Origin: Corynebacterium lemuris
GTDB lineage: Bacteria > Actinomycetota > Actinomycetes > Mycobacteriales > Mycobacteriaceae
Direction of reading: 5' to 3'
Length of the DNA stretch: 64,000 nucleotides
Assembly (NCBI RefSeq): GCF_024919295.1
Contig: NZ_JANWTC010000003.1
Location: 62,001-126,000 of the forward strand
Below, in pieces: positions 55,636 through 64,000 of the stretch. The translations under genes and the position numbers were made by a program. Numbering within the stretch: the first letter of the stretch is position 1; each line of letters opens with the position of its first letter. Below the pieces are notes generated by a model that was not told the DNA's origin, did no database searches, and worked only from the letters and a program-made list of their open reading frames with translations.

Positions 55636-56664
55636 TTGCGTTTCCTCCCTGTTGATCGGCCGGTTCCGGGAACGGAACCGGCCGATGCCGTCCGCAACCT
55701 CGTCTTCCTGGCCAACCTCGCCGCCCAGGAAACCACCGGCGACACCGCCTCCTCCACCTCGGTGGAACGGGTCCAGCACCGCCTGCGCGGCTCCGTGGAA
55801 TACGACACCCTCGCCTTCGCGCTCGAGCTCGACCCCGAGGATGACTACGCCGGTTATCTCCTGGTGAGCACTCCCCTGCTTGAGGACACCCATGTCGTGG
55901 AGGCGGAGGTCATCCTCGACGCCGGATACCTCCCGCTGCCCGGTCATCCTCTCTCCCCTGAGTCGCACGAGGTGCTGGACCTGCTCTACGCGGAGGCGGA
56001 GGCCATCGCAGCCCGTCTCGGCCGGTCCACGGTCCAGACGTGGCTGCTGCACCCCGCCACGGAGGCACCCGGTGACGGCGACTGGGCCGGGCTGCTGCGC
56101 GGCCGCGGATACGAACTCGGCCTCACCGAGATCCAAGGGGTCGTCTCCGTGGAGGTGCCCGCGCCGGACTGGCCTCCGACACTGCGTATCGACGTCGTGC
56201 GCAACCTCGCCTTCCCCACCCCGCTCCTCGACGGCGTACTCGCCCTCTACCGGCAGGCCTCCCTCGACGTACCCACCGGTGGGCTGGACGCCGGGGAGGT
56301 GGACTGGACCCCGCAGCGGCTGGCGGCCGCCGCGCGCCGGGTGGTGAACACCGGCCGGGAGATGGTCAGCGTGGTCCTCTCCGATGCGGACGGGGTTATC
56401 GGGGTCAGTGAGATCACCCGTTTCCCCGGCTCGGAACCGGAGGTCGCTGAACAGGGTCTCACCGTCATCGCCCCCAGGGCCCGGGGTCGCGGGCTGGGTC
56501 TGGCCATCAAACGCGAGGTGCTCCGGCAGGCCGCCGCGGCCCTGCCCGGTGTGAAGCGGGTCTACACGTCAAACGCCACCGCCAACACCTGGATGATCGG
56601 GATCAACAGGCAGCTGGGGTGGCGTGTGGTCAGCGGGGGTTCGGGCTGGCAGCTCCGGCTCTAG
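55636..56664 (+). CDS. GNAT-family N-acetyltransferase
   Basis: A 342-residue protein starting at TTG 55636, one base after the stop of the DUF349 gene, with GAGGA of its Shine-Dalgarno inside that gene. The acetyl-CoA motif is VIAPRARGRGLGLAIKREVL in the C-terminal GNAT domain, followed by TSNATANTWMIGINRQLGW. The N-terminal half resembles a second, degenerate GNAT fold, as in tandem acetyltransferases. Acceptor unknown. Its end overlaps the convergent membrane protein gene by four bases. Confidence 0.87.
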   Translation: MRFLPVDRPVPGTEPADAVRNLVFLANLAAQETTGDTASSTSVERVQHRLRGSVEYDTLAFALELDPEDDYAGYLLVSTPLLEDTHVVEAEVILDAGYLPLPGHPLSPESHEVLDLLYAEAEAIAARLGRSTVQTWLLHPATEAPGDGDWAGLLRGRGYELGLTEIQGVVSVEVPAPDWPPTLRIDVVRNLAFPTPLLDGVLALYRQASLDVPTGGLDAGEVDWTPQRLAAAARRVVNTGREMVSVVLSDADGVIGVSEITRFPGSEPEVAEQGLTVIAPRARGRGLGLAIKREVLRQAAAALPGVKRVYTSNATANTWMIGINRQLGWRVVSGGSGWQLRL

Positions 56665-57296
56665 CTCTGCGGATCGGCCTGCGGCCGGTGCCGTTCGGAG
56701 GCCCGGGCCCGGCGATCGTCCTGCAGCAGCGGGTTCGTGTCCGCCGAGAAATTCGCGTTCTGCTGCATGCGGCCCACCTCGTCGAGCGGATCGGCCTGCG
56801 CCCGGGCCCGGGCGATCTCCGCCTGCTCCGGGCTGCGTCGCAGCACCACGAAGGCGAAGCCGAGGAAGGCCAGGCCCACCGCGAGCAGGGAGAGCCAGAA
56901 ACCGATGTTCATCTCCACCCCGTCCTCGGCGGTGGGGCGGGTCTGGCGCAGCCAGACCGCGAAGATCGAGTAGGCGAAGCCCACGGTGGTGAACATCCAG
57001 GCCAGCGAGGCCAGCGCCGTGCGGCGGGTGATCAGCACCAGGGTGCTCAGTACCCCGACACCCAGGAAGACGAGGATGGAGTAGACGTACTCGGTGATCT
57101 TGATGCCGGCCTCCCGGGCCGGCTCGAGCTGGAGCAGCACCTCGTAGCCCCGGACCTGGCCCGCCTGGGGCAGGACCAGGGAGACCACGTAGAGGGCGAG
57201 CGCGGCGACAAGCAGCCAGAACTGCTTACCCAGGTACACCCGGGCGGAGGCACGCTTCTCCCGGGCGGCGAGATCGGTGCTGGTGGGTTCACTCAC
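56661..57296 (-). CDS. Four-helix membrane protein upstream of GNAT
   Basis: A 211-residue protein. GTG 57296 gives VSEPTSTDLAAREKRASA before the first helix; the open frame continues upstream but without a good start. Membrane segments are WLLVAALALYVVSLVLP, ITEYVYSILVFLGVGVLSTL, SLAWMFTTVGFAYSIFAVWL and GFWLSLLAVGLAFLGFAFVV. The polar tail is rich in Arg, Asp and Gln. It resembles conserved corynebacterial membrane proteins near miaB. No function is known. Confidence 0.78.
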   Translation of the reverse strand: MSEPTSTDLAAREKRASARVYLGKQFWLLVAALALYVVSLVLPQAGQVRGYEVLLQLEPAREAGIKITEYVYSILVFLGVGVLSTLVLITRRTALASLAWMFTTVGFAYSIFAVWLRQTRPTAEDGVEMNIGFWLSLLAVGLAFLGFAFVVLRRSPEQAEIARARAQADPLDEVGRMQQNANFSADTNPLLQDDRRARASERHRPQADPQS

Positions 57297-57360
57297 GGTG
57301 GTGGTCTTCTCCTCAGGATCAACGGGGACGGCTCCCACTCTACCCCTGCTCAGGGGCGGG

Positions 57361-58872
57361 TCAGCAGCCGCAGGAATCGGCCGGCGCCGGTGCCGGAGCG
57401 GGGGCACCGACACCGGGCAGGCCCAGGCCGACGCCGATGGGGTCGGTCGTGGGCACCTTCCCGGCGGCAGACATGTCGCCGGCGCGGGTACGGCGGTGGG
57501 AGGTGACGGGGGTGTCAGCAAGCAGGAAATACGGGGCGGAGCCGGTGACCGTGGTGGTGACCACATCCCCGGGGCGGATCTCCCCGTCCAGGGCACCCTC
57601 GGGAATGAAGTGCACCAGGCGGCCGTCGCGGGCCCGGCCGGTCATACGGCCGGTCTTCTTGCGGCCCTCCGCCTGGACGAGCAGCTCGACATCCGTGCCC
57701 ACCAGCTCGGCGTTGAGTTCCCCGGCGATCCGGTCCTGCAGGGCGAGGAGGCGCTCGAAACGCTCCTGGACGACCTCCTTGGGCACCTGGTTGTCGTATT
57801 CCGCGGCCGGGGTACCCGGGCGCGCCGAATACTGGAAGGTGTAGGCGGAGGTGAACCGCGCCTTCTCCACGACGTCGAGGGTGTCCTGGAAATCCTCCTC
57901 CGTCTCGCCCGGAAAGCCGACGATGAGGTCGGTGGTGATCGACGCGTGCGGGATCTTGGCCCGGACCTCGTCCAGGATGGCCAGGAACTTCGTGGAGCGG
58001 TAGGAACGCCGCATCTCCTTGAGCACCTTGTCTGAACCTGACTGCAGCGGCATGTGCAGCTGGGGGCAGACGGCCGGGGTCTCCGCCATCGCATCGATGA
58101 CATCGGAGGTGAACTCCGCCGGATGCGGGGAGGTGAAGCGCAGGCGCTCCAGGCCCTCGATCTGTCCGCAGGCACGCAGCAGCTTCGAGAAGGCGGAACG
58201 GTCGCGCTCCAGATCCGGGTCGGCGAAGTTCACACCGTAGGCGTTGACATTCTGCCCCAGCAGGGTCACCTCAGTCACGCCCTGATCGACCAGCGCCTGC
58301 ACCTCGGCGAGGATGTCACCGGGGCGGCGGTCGATCTCCTTGCCGCGCAGGCTCGGGACGATACAGAAGGTACAGGTGTTGTTACAGCCCACGGAAACAG
58401 ACACCCAGCCGGCGTAGGCCGATTCCCGCTTGGCGGGCAGCACCGAGGGGAAGGCCTCGAGCGAGTCGACGATCTCGACCTGGGCCTCCTCGTTGTGCCG
58501 GGCGCGCTCGAGCAGGGTCGGCAGCGAGCCGATGTTGTGTGTGCCGAAGACCACGTCCACCCACGGGGCGCGGGCCACCACGGTCTCACGGTCCTTCTGG
58601 GCCAGGCAGCCACCGACGGCGATCTGCATTCCCGGGTACCGGTCCTTGGTGGCCTTGAGGTTGCCGAGGGTGCCGTAGAGTTTCTCGTCGGCATTCTCCC
58701 GGACAGCACAGGTATTGAAGACCACCAGGTCAGCATCCGTTCCCGCGGAGGCGGCCGAATAACCCGCCCCCTCGAGCAGCCCGGACAGCCGCTCGGAGTC
58801 ATGCACGTTCATCTGGCAACCGAAGGTGCGGACCTCGTAGGTCCTGGACGGGGTATCAACGGGGGTGTTCAC
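57361..58872 (-). CDS. miaB: tRNA-2-methylthio-N6-dimethylallyladenosine synthase
   Basis: A 503-residue radical SAM enzyme that methylthiolates i6A37 in tRNA, the step after MiaA. The N-terminal cluster cysteines are in FGCQMN, NTCAVRE and GGCLAQ. The radical SAM motif is [10 protein letters not shown]. The C-terminal TRAM domain is near [23 protein letters not shown] 58872 is the best start; the open frame upstream is unlike the family. The extreme tail is Ala/Pro-rich and ends DSCGC, which is unusual. Confidence 0.94.
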   Translation of the reverse strand: MNTPVDTPSRTYEVRTFGCQMNVHDSERLSGLLEGAGYSAASAGTDADLVVFNTCAVRENADEKLYGTLGNLKATKDRYPGMQIAVGGCLAQKDRETVVARAPWVDVVFGTHNIGSLPTLLERARHNEEAQVEIVDSLEAFPSVLPAKRESAYAGWVSVSVGCNNTCTFCIVPSLRGKEIDRRPGDILAEVQALVDQGVTEVTLLGQNVNAYGVNFADPDLERDRSAFSKLLRACGQIEGLERLRFTSPHPAEFTSDVIDAMAETPAVCPQLHMPLQSGSDKVLKEMRRSYRSTKFLAILDEVRAKIPHASITTDLIVGFPGETEEDFQDTLDVVEKARFTSAYTFQYSARPGTPAAEYDNQVPKEVVQERFERLLALQDRIAGELNAELVGTDVELLVQAEGRKKTGRMTGRARDGRLVHFIPEGALDGEIRPGDVVTTTVTGSAPYFLLADTPVTSHRRTRAGDMSAAGKVPTTDPIGVGLGLPGVGAPAPAPAPADSCGC

Positions 58873-58980
58873 GGCTGGTAATTGTAGCTTTCTCCAGCGG
58901 GGGCACCCAATCCGCGGTACCGGCCATGGAGCCGACCCACAGTGTCTACCAGGTTTTTCCTGAGGGCACCTCAGTCCGTC

Positions 58981-59013
58981 TTTGCCCGATCTTTGTCTGT
59001 TCTTTGTCCGGTC
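58981..59013. repeat. Three 11-base tandem repeats upstream of gluA (SugR-like)
   Basis: TTTGCCCGATC, TTTGTCTGTTC and TTTGTCCGGTC follow one another without spacers. Their reverse complements (for example GATCGGGCAAA) resemble GATCGGACAA in the fruK promoter. They lie 59-91 bases upstream of the predicted gluA transcription start. Confidence 0.65.
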
Positions 59014-59059
59014 ACAGAATCGTTTGCTCAAAGCCACACCCGTGACGCCCGCCTGTGCC

Positions 59060-59065
59060 TAAGAT
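59060..59065 (+). promoter_or_regulatory. -10 element of gluABCD, leaderless start
   Basis: TAAGAT at 59060-59065 is six bases from the ATG at 59072, so transcription should begin at the start codon. No good -35 is visible, which fits an activated or repressed promoter. Confidence 0.6.
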
Positions 59066-59071
59066 CAGACT

Positions 59072-59848
59072 ATGACGCAGACCACACCCTCATCTGATCG
59101 TGGCCCCACGGCCACGCCCATGATCCGGATGACGGACGTGCAGAAGTACTTCGACGATTTCCACGCCCTCAAGGACATCAACCTTGAGGTACCCCGGGGA
59201 CAGGTTGTCGTGGTGCTCGGCCCCTCCGGATCCGGCAAATCCACCCTGTGCCGCACCATCAACCGGCTCGAGACCATCGAGGAGGGCACCATCGAGGTCG
59301 ATGGTGTGCACCTGCCCGAGGAAGGCCGTGCACTGGCCAGGCTCCGCGCTGACGTCGGCATGGTCTTCCAGTCCTTCAACCTGTTCCCCCACCTGACCAT
59401 CCGCGACAATGTCACCCTCGGCCCGGTCAAGGTCAAGAAGATGAAGAAGGCCGAGGCCGGGAAACGGGCCATGGAACTGCTGGAGCGGGTGGGCATCGCC
59501 AACCAGGCCGACAAATATCCGGCCCAGCTCTCCGGCGGGCAGCAGCAGCGCGTGGCCATCGCCCGCGCACTGGCGATGAGCCCGAAGATCATGCTCTTCG
59601 ACGAACCGACCTCCGCCCTCGACCCCGAGATGGTCAATGAGGTGCTCGACGTCATGGCCACCCTCGCCAAGGAGGGCATGACCATGGTCGTGGTCACCCA
59701 CGAGATGGGATTCGCCCGCAAGGCGGCGGACCGTGTCCTGTTCATGGCCGACGGGGCGATCGTCGAGGACGACACCCCCGACGAATTCTTCACCAACCCG
59801 AAGACGGACCGCGCCAGGGATTTCCTGGGCAAGATCCTCTCCCACTGA
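59072..59848 (+). CDS. gluA: Glutamate ABC transporter, ATP-binding protein
   Basis: A 258-residue ATPase. Walker A is [10 protein letters not shown], the signature is [15 protein letters not shown], and Walker B is [16 protein letters not shown] 59072 adds 16 residues before [20 protein letters not shown], where C. glutamicum GluA starts. The promoter spacing supports the longer, leaderless form, but ATG 59120 is possible. It powers glutamate uptake with GluB, GluC and GluD. In C. glutamicum the operon responds to carbon source and nitrogen regulators. Confidence 0.95.
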   Translation: MTQTTPSSDRGPTATPMIRMTDVQKYFDDFHALKDINLEVPRGQVVVVLGPSGSGKSTLCRTINRLETIEEGTIEVDGVHLPEEGRALARLRADVGMVFQSFNLFPHLTIRDNVTLGPVKVKKMKKAEAGKRAMELLERVGIANQADKYPAQLSGGQQQRVAIARALAMSPKIMLFDEPTSALDPEMVNEVLDVMATLAKEGMTMVVVTHEMGFARKAADRVLFMADGAIVEDDTPDEFFTNPKTDRARDFLGKILSH

Positions 59849-59884
59849 TGTGCCACCGCTAACCCTCAATTCCCGAAGGAAACG

Positions 59885-60763
59885 ATGATCATGAAGAAGA
59901 ATCTCCTGCGTCTCGCCGCTGCCACCTCCACCGTTGTCCTCACCGGAGTCACTCTCGCCGCCTGTGGCGGGTCCTCGGGCGGCGACGGCATGCTCGCCGC
60001 CATCGAGTCCGGTGAGGTCACCATCGGCACCAAATACGACCAGCCGGGTCTGGGCCTGCGCAACCCGGACGGCTCGATGTCCGGGCTCGACGTCGACGTC
60101 GCCGAGTTCGTGGTCAGCCAGATCGCCACCGACAACGGCTGGGAGACCCCCGCCATCACCTGGCGGGAGACCCCTTCCGCCCAGCGCGAGACTCTCATCC
60201 AGAACGGTGAAGTCGACCTCATCGCCGCCACCTACTCCATCAACGAGGGTCGCTCCCAGTCCGTCAACTTCGGTGGCCCCTACCTGGTCACCCACCAGGC
60301 CCTGCTGGTGCGTGAGGCAGAGACCGAGATCACCGACCTGGAGAGCCTCGACGGCAAGATCCTCTGCTCCGTCACCGGTTCCACCCCGGCCCAGACGGTC
60401 AAGGACGCCCTGCCGGGTGTCCAGCTCCAGGAGTACGACACCTACTCCTCCTGCGTCGAGGCACTGCGCCAGGGCAACATCGACGCGATGACCACCGACG
60501 CGACTATCCTGCTCGGTTACTCCGCGCAGGCCCCGGGCCAGTTCAAGGTTCTCGAGATGGAGCGTGACGGCGAACCGTTCACCAACGAGTACTACGGCAT
60601 CGGCCTGGCCAAGGACGACACCGAGGGCACCGACGCGATCAACGCCGCGCTGACGGAGCTGCACGACTCGGGTGAATTCGACAGGTTGGTCCAGGAGAAC
60701 CTCGGCAGCGACGAGTCCGTCTCCCCGGGCACCCCGGGTGACCTCTCCTTCCTCGACAACTAG
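59885..60763 (+). CDS. gluB: Glutamate-binding lipoprotein
   Basis: A 292-residue periplasmic-type binding protein anchored by lipid at C27 (lipobox LAAC in VTLAACGGSSGG). The ligand-binding core shows TIGTKYDQPGLGLRNPDGSM, RETLIQNGEVDLIAATYSIN and GSTPAQTVKD. GAAGGAA precedes the start; ATG 59891 is an alternative. It delivers glutamate to the GluCD permease. The gene lies 36 bases after gluA. Confidence 0.95.
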   Translation: MIMKKNLLRLAAATSTVVLTGVTLAACGGSSGGDGMLAAIESGEVTIGTKYDQPGLGLRNPDGSMSGLDVDVAEFVVSQIATDNGWETPAITWRETPSAQRETLIQNGEVDLIAATYSINEGRSQSVNFGGPYLVTHQALLVREAETEITDLESLDGKILCSVTGSTPAQTVKDALPGVQLQEYDTYSSCVEALRQGNIDAMTTDATILLGYSAQAPGQFKVLEMERDGEPFTNEYYGIGLAKDDTEGTDAINAALTELHDSGEFDRLVQENLGSDESVSPGTPGDLSFLDN

Positions 60764-60783
60764 CGGGCCGGGAGGATACCCCC

Positions 60784-61470
60784 ATGGACGCACTCTGGGC
60801 CGATCTCGGCCCCCGGTTGTGGTCGGCCTTCTGGCTGACCATCCAGCTGACGATCTACTCCGCCATCGGCGCGATGATCCTCGGCACCATCCTCACCGCC
60901 ATGAGGGTCTCCCCCGTCGGGATCCTGCGGAACATCGCGACCTTCTACATCAACACCCTGCGCAACACCCCGCTGACCCTCATCGTCATCTTCTGTTCCT
61001 TCGGGCTGTACCAGAACCTCGGACTGGTCCTGGCTGACCGCGGTTCACCCACCTTCCTGGTGGACCAGAACTTCCGTCTCGCCGTCCTCGGTTTCGTGCT
61101 CTACACCTCGGCGTTCGTGGCGGAGTCCCTGCGCTCCGGCATCAACACCGTGCACTTCGGCCAGGCGGAGGCGGCCCGGTCCCTGGGGCTGACCTTCGGG
61201 CAGAGTTTCAGCAACATCGTCTTCCCCCAGGCCGTCCGCGCCGCGATCGTGCCCCTGGGCAACACCCTCATCGCACTGACGAAGAACACCACCATCGCCT
61301 CGGCGATCGGCGTCGCCGAGGCCTCCCTGCTGATGAAGTCCACCATCGAGAACCACGCGAACCTGCTGTTCATCGTGTTCGGCATCTTCGCCCTGGGCTT
61401 CATCATCTTGACTCTGCCCACCGGACTGGCGCTCAGCCGGTTGTCCGACCGACTGGCGGTGAGGAAATAA
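60784..61470 (+). CDS. gluC: Glutamate ABC transporter, permease GluC
   Basis: A 228-residue permease with about five membrane segments. The EAA loop reads [20 protein letters not shown] and contacts GluA. ATG 60784 lies 20 bases after gluB with GGGAGG upstream. Its stop overlaps the gluD start by one base (TAATG), giving coupled synthesis of the two permeases. Confidence 0.95.
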   Translation: MDALWADLGPRLWSAFWLTIQLTIYSAIGAMILGTILTAMRVSPVGILRNIATFYINTLRNTPLTLIVIFCSFGLYQNLGLVLADRGSPTFLVDQNFRLAVLGFVLYTSAFVAESLRSGINTVHFGQAEAARSLGLTFGQSFSNIVFPQAVRAAIVPLGNTLIALTKNTTIASAIGVAEASLLMKSTIENHANLLFIVFGIFALGFIILTLPTGLALSRLSDRLAVRK

Positions 61471-62408
61471 TGACCGTACGCGCCACAGTGCTCTACGACG
61501 CCCCCGGCCCCCGCGGCCGCCGCGTCAACCTCCTTTTGACCGTCGCCACCGTGGTCCTCGCCGTGCTCATCCTCGCCTGGATCGGCTGGACCCTGAACAA
61601 CAACGGCCAGCTCGAGGCCGCGAAATGGACCCCGTTCCTGGATTCCCAGACCTGGCGGACCTACCTGCTCCCCGGCCTGTGGGGCACGCTGAAATCGGCT
61701 TTCCTGTCGATCATCCTCGCGATGATTGTCGGCGTGCTGCTGGGCCTGGGACGCCTGTCGGAACTGGCGTGGCTGCGCTGGATCTGTGCCGTGATCGTCG
61801 AGTTCTTCCGCGCCATCCCGGTGCTGCTGCTCATGATCTTCGCCTACCAGCTCTTCGCCGAGTACAACATGGTCCCCTCCCGGCAGCTCGCCTTCGCCGC
61901 GGTTGTCTTTGCACTGACCATGTACAACGGTTCCGTGGTCGCGGAGATCCTGCGTTCCGGCATCAACTCCCTGCCCAAGGGACAAACCGAGGCCGCCCGT
62001 GCGCTGGGCATGTCGCACCAGCAGACCATGCGGACGATCCTGCTGCCGCAGGCGATCGCCGCCATGCTGCCGGCGCTGATCGCCCAGATGGTCATCGCAC
62101 TGAAGGACTCCGCGCTGGGTTACCAGATCGGCTACGTGGAGGTCGTCCGTTCCGGCATCCAGTCCGCCTCCTTCAACCAGAACTTCCTGGCCTCGCTGAC
62201 GATCGTCGCGATCATCATGATCCTGATCAACTGGGCCCTGACCTCCCTGGCGCAGCGCGTTGAGCGGCAGTTGCGGGCCGGCCGGGCGCGCCGCAACATC
62301 CTGGCCAAGGTCCCGGAGATGCCCGACCAGGGCATCGACACCAAGGACAACGTCAACGTCGACTGGCAGGCCCCCGGTTACGTGGACATCCAGAACCCGG
62401 ACCGCTGA
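61470..62408 (+). CDS. gluD: Glutamate ABC transporter, permease GluD
   Basis: A 312-residue permease, longer than GluC. It has a hydrophilic start, a first membrane segment ([19 protein letters not shown]), a periplasmic loop and the remaining helices with EAA loop [21 protein letters not shown] cytoplasmic tail ([20 protein letters not shown]) ends the protein. Last gene of gluABCD, followed by a strong shared terminator with recX. Confidence 0.95.
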   Translation: MTVRATVLYDAPGPRGRRVNLLLTVATVVLAVLILAWIGWTLNNNGQLEAAKWTPFLDSQTWRTYLLPGLWGTLKSAFLSIILAMIVGVLLGLGRLSELAWLRWICAVIVEFFRAIPVLLLMIFAYQLFAEYNMVPSRQLAFAAVVFALTMYNGSVVAEILRSGINSLPKGQTEAARALGMSHQQTMRTILLPQAIAAMLPALIAQMVIALKDSALGYQIGYVEVVRSGIQSASFNQNFLASLTIVAIIMILINWALTSLAQRVERQLRAGRARRNILAKVPEMPDQGIDTKDNVNVDWQAPGYVDIQNPDR

Positions 62409-62427
62409 ATCCTCCTCCGACGGAAAA

Positions 62428-62459
62428 ACCGCCGCCACCCGGCTCCGGGTGGCGGCGGT
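62428..62459. terminator. Bidirectional terminator between gluD and recX
   Basis: ACCGCCGCCACCCGG (62428-62442) and CCGGGTGGCGGCGGT (62445-62459) form a 15-base perfect stem. A-rich sequence lies on the left and a T-rich run (TGTTTTG) on the right, so it can serve both converging genes. Confidence 0.85.
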
Positions 62460-62479
62460 CCGCTGTTTTGCCGGCGGTG

Positions 62480-63055
62480 TCAGCCGAGACCGGCGATGCG
62501 TTCCTCGAGGGCCTCCCGCGCGATGCGCAGGCTCATGCCCTGGGGGAAACCACGGCGAGCCAGCACCCCGACGATGCGCCGCAGCGCCTTATCGGTTTCC
62601 GCCCGGTCGGCCGGGGCCTCCCGGATGGTGCGGGCCTTCTTCTCCGCCAGGGCCCGGGCGGTGGCCTCCTCATCGGCGGCGTCGATCTGGTCAAGGGCCT
62701 CGGCCCGCGTGGCGGAGTCGATGCCCTTCTGGCGCAGCTCCTGCTCCAGCACGCGGGTGGACTTGCCGCGGCGGGCGTGGCGCTGCCGGACCCATTCCCG
62801 GGCGAAGGCCGCGTCGTCGATGAGGTTGACCGCCGCCAGATCATCAAGCACGTCATCGACGACCACGGGTTCAAACTCGGCTTCGATGAGCCGCTCGCGC
62901 AGCTCCTGGCGGGATCGGGCCCGCACATCAAGCAGCCCCAGGGCGCGCCGGCGCACGGCCGCCTTGGCCTCCTCCGCTTCCCGGTCAAACTGGCCCGACC
63001 TGAATCCGGCGATCGCCTCCTTCAGCTGGGCGATCTTCTGCTCCCGGCTGGTCAT
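62480..63055 (-). CDS. recX: RecA regulator RecX
   Basis: A 191-residue helical protein of three-helix repeats: RARSRQELRERLIEAEF, LAAVNLIDDAAFAREWVRQR and LEQELRQKGIDSATRAEAL. RecX binds RecA filaments and limits recombinase and SOS activity. It lies 16 bases downstream of recA on the same strand, the usual recA-recX operon. ATG 63055 gives MTSREQKIAQLKEAI. Confidence 0.94.
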   Translation of the reverse strand: MTSREQKIAQLKEAIAGFRSGQFDREAEEAKAAVRRRALGLLDVRARSRQELRERLIEAEFEPVVVDDVLDDLAAVNLIDDAAFAREWVRQRHARRGKSTRVLEQELRQKGIDSATRAEALDQIDAADEEATARALAEKKARTIREAPADRAETDKALRRIVGVLARRGFPQGMSLRIAREALEERIAGLG

Positions 63056-63071
63056 GGCACCTCCTGCCCCG

Positions 63072-64000
63072 CTATTCCGCGGTGGCCGCAGCCTCGGCTT
63101 CAACTTCAGCCTCGGCCTCGTCGTCGAAGTCGACGTTGGGCACCATGTCGACCGGCTCGTCGGTGAGGGTGTCGCCTGCGGCGGCCGCCTCGGGCCCGAT
63201 GCCCAGCTTGATGAAGATCTTGCGCTCGATCTCGTCGGCCAGCTCCGGAGTCTCCTTGAGCAGCAGGCGGGCCTTCTCCTTGCCCTGCCCGAGCTGGTCA
63301 CCCTCGTAAGTGAACCAGGAGCCGGACTTCTTCACGATGCCGTTCTCCACACCGAGGTCGATGATGGAGGACTCCCGGGAGATGCCCTCGCCGTAGATGA
63401 TGTCGAACTCGGCGATCTTGAAGGGCGGGGAGACCTTGTTCTTGACCACCTTGACGCGGGTGCGGTTACCGATGGCGTCCTGGCCGTCCTTGAGTGTCTG
63501 GATGCGGCGTACGTCGAGGCGGACCGAGGCGTAGAACTTCAGTGCCTTACCGCCGGTGGTGGTCTCCGGGGAGCCGAACATGACGCCGATCTTCTCGCGC
63601 AGCTGGTTGATGAAGATGGCGGTGGTGCCGGAGGTGTGCAGGGCTCCGGTCATCTTGCGCAGTGCCTGGCTCATCAGACGGGCCTGCAGGCCAACGTGGC
63701 TGTCACCCATCTCGCCCTCGATCTCGGCCTTCGGGGTCAGGGCCGCGACGGAGTCGATGACGAGGATGTCGATGGCGCCGGAGCGCACGAGCATGTCTGC
63801 GATCTCCAGGGCCTGCTCGCCGGTGTCCGGCTGGGAGACCAGCAGGTTGTCGGTGTCCACGCCGAGCTTCTTGGCGTAGTCGGGGTCCAGTGCGTGCTCG
63901 GCGTCGATGAAGGCGGCGATACCGCCGGCCTTCTGCGCCTGGGCGATGGCGTGCAGCGCCACGGTCGTCTTACCGGAGGACTCCGGGCCGTAGATCTCGA
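63072..64000 (-). CDS. recA: Recombinase RecA (3' part)
   Basis: About 309 C-terminal residues are present; the N-terminus lies beyond the right edge. Walker A is GPESSGKTT near the edge, followed by [18 protein letters not shown] and [20 protein letters not shown]. Walker B is [10 protein letters not shown]. The C-terminal acidic tail ends [14 protein letters not shown]. There is no intein in the visible part. RecA drives homologous repair and LexA self-cleavage. It forms an operon with recX. Confidence 0.97.
   Translation of the reverse strand, partial: EIYGPESSGKTTVALHAIAQAQKAGGIAAFIDAEHALDPDYAKKLGVDTDNLLVSQPDTGEQALEIADMLVRSGAIDILVIDSVAALTPKAEIEGEMGDSHVGLQARLMSQALRKMTGALHTSGTTAIFINQLREKIGVMFGSPETTTGGKALKFYASVRLDVRRIQTLKDGQDAIGNRTRVKVVKNKVSPPFKIAEFDIIYGEGISRESSIIDLGVENGIVKKSGSWFTYEGDQLGQGKEKARLLLKETPELADEIERKIFIKLGIGPEAAAAGDTLTDEPVDMVPNVDFDDEAEAEVEAEAAATAE

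Overview
The window is high-GC actinobacterial chromosome and reads as Corynebacterium. The evidence is a set of gene neighbourhoods typical of that genus: sigB-dtxR-galE, divS-nrdR divergent from lexA, sugR beside ptsI and fruK-ptsF-ptsH, and gluABCD followed by recX-recA. The DtxR, AhpC, AhpD and LexA homologues keep their key residues at the family's usual positions. No rRNA, tRNA, CRISPR array or prophage was seen. I do not assign a species.

Layout. (1) 1-9314, housekeeping: end of a probable methyltransferase, dtd, an FMN reductase, sigB, dtxR, galE, a DUF4192 protein, a PAC2 protein and a Ski2-like RNA helicase. (2) 9311-32657, largely accessory: a MerR-HEAT regulator with a HEAT-repeat partner; a TnpB-only IS200/IS605-type element; a very large helicase/exonuclease-like/tandem-BRCT protein with a membrane tail; a divergent single-chain type ISP restriction-modification enzyme; a PepSY lipoprotein; a small BRCT protein with a membrane tail; the vanillate module vanR/vanABK with a perfect operator; a second PepSY lipoprotein; an aldo/keto reductase with a divergent MarR; sucCD; and ahpCD. 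(3) 32801-43330: oxyR (divergent from ahpCD), a membrane protein, hrpA, nrdR, divS, lexA, sugR and ptsI. (4) 43670-48882: the fructose PTS (fruK-ptsF-ptsH), a GyrI-like protein and a uracil permease. (5) 48926-64000: hflX, two small unknown genes, the leftward run 54166-51850 (unknown gene, miaA, dapF), a DUF349 protein, a GNAT enzyme, a membrane protein, miaB, gluABCD, recX and the 3' part of recA.

How the genes work together. SugR, EI, HPr, EIIABC-Fru and 1-phosphofructokinase form the sugar uptake and control unit. Tandem CGGACA-type motifs lie in the ptsI/fruK gap and, in inverted orientation, upstream of gluA, which suggests shared carbon control. LexA, DivS, RecA and RecX make up the SOS response. 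OxyR with AhpC and AhpD is the peroxide defence. VanR with VanA, VanB and VanK imports and demethylates vanillate. The most unusual material is 12381-22026. There, two proteins sharing a BRCT module and a C-terminal membrane anchor flank a type ISP restriction enzyme, and one of them also carries a Pif1-like helicase and an apparently inactivated DnaQ-like exonuclease domain. I propose this as a candidate undescribed DNA-processing or defence locus; the functional link is inference.
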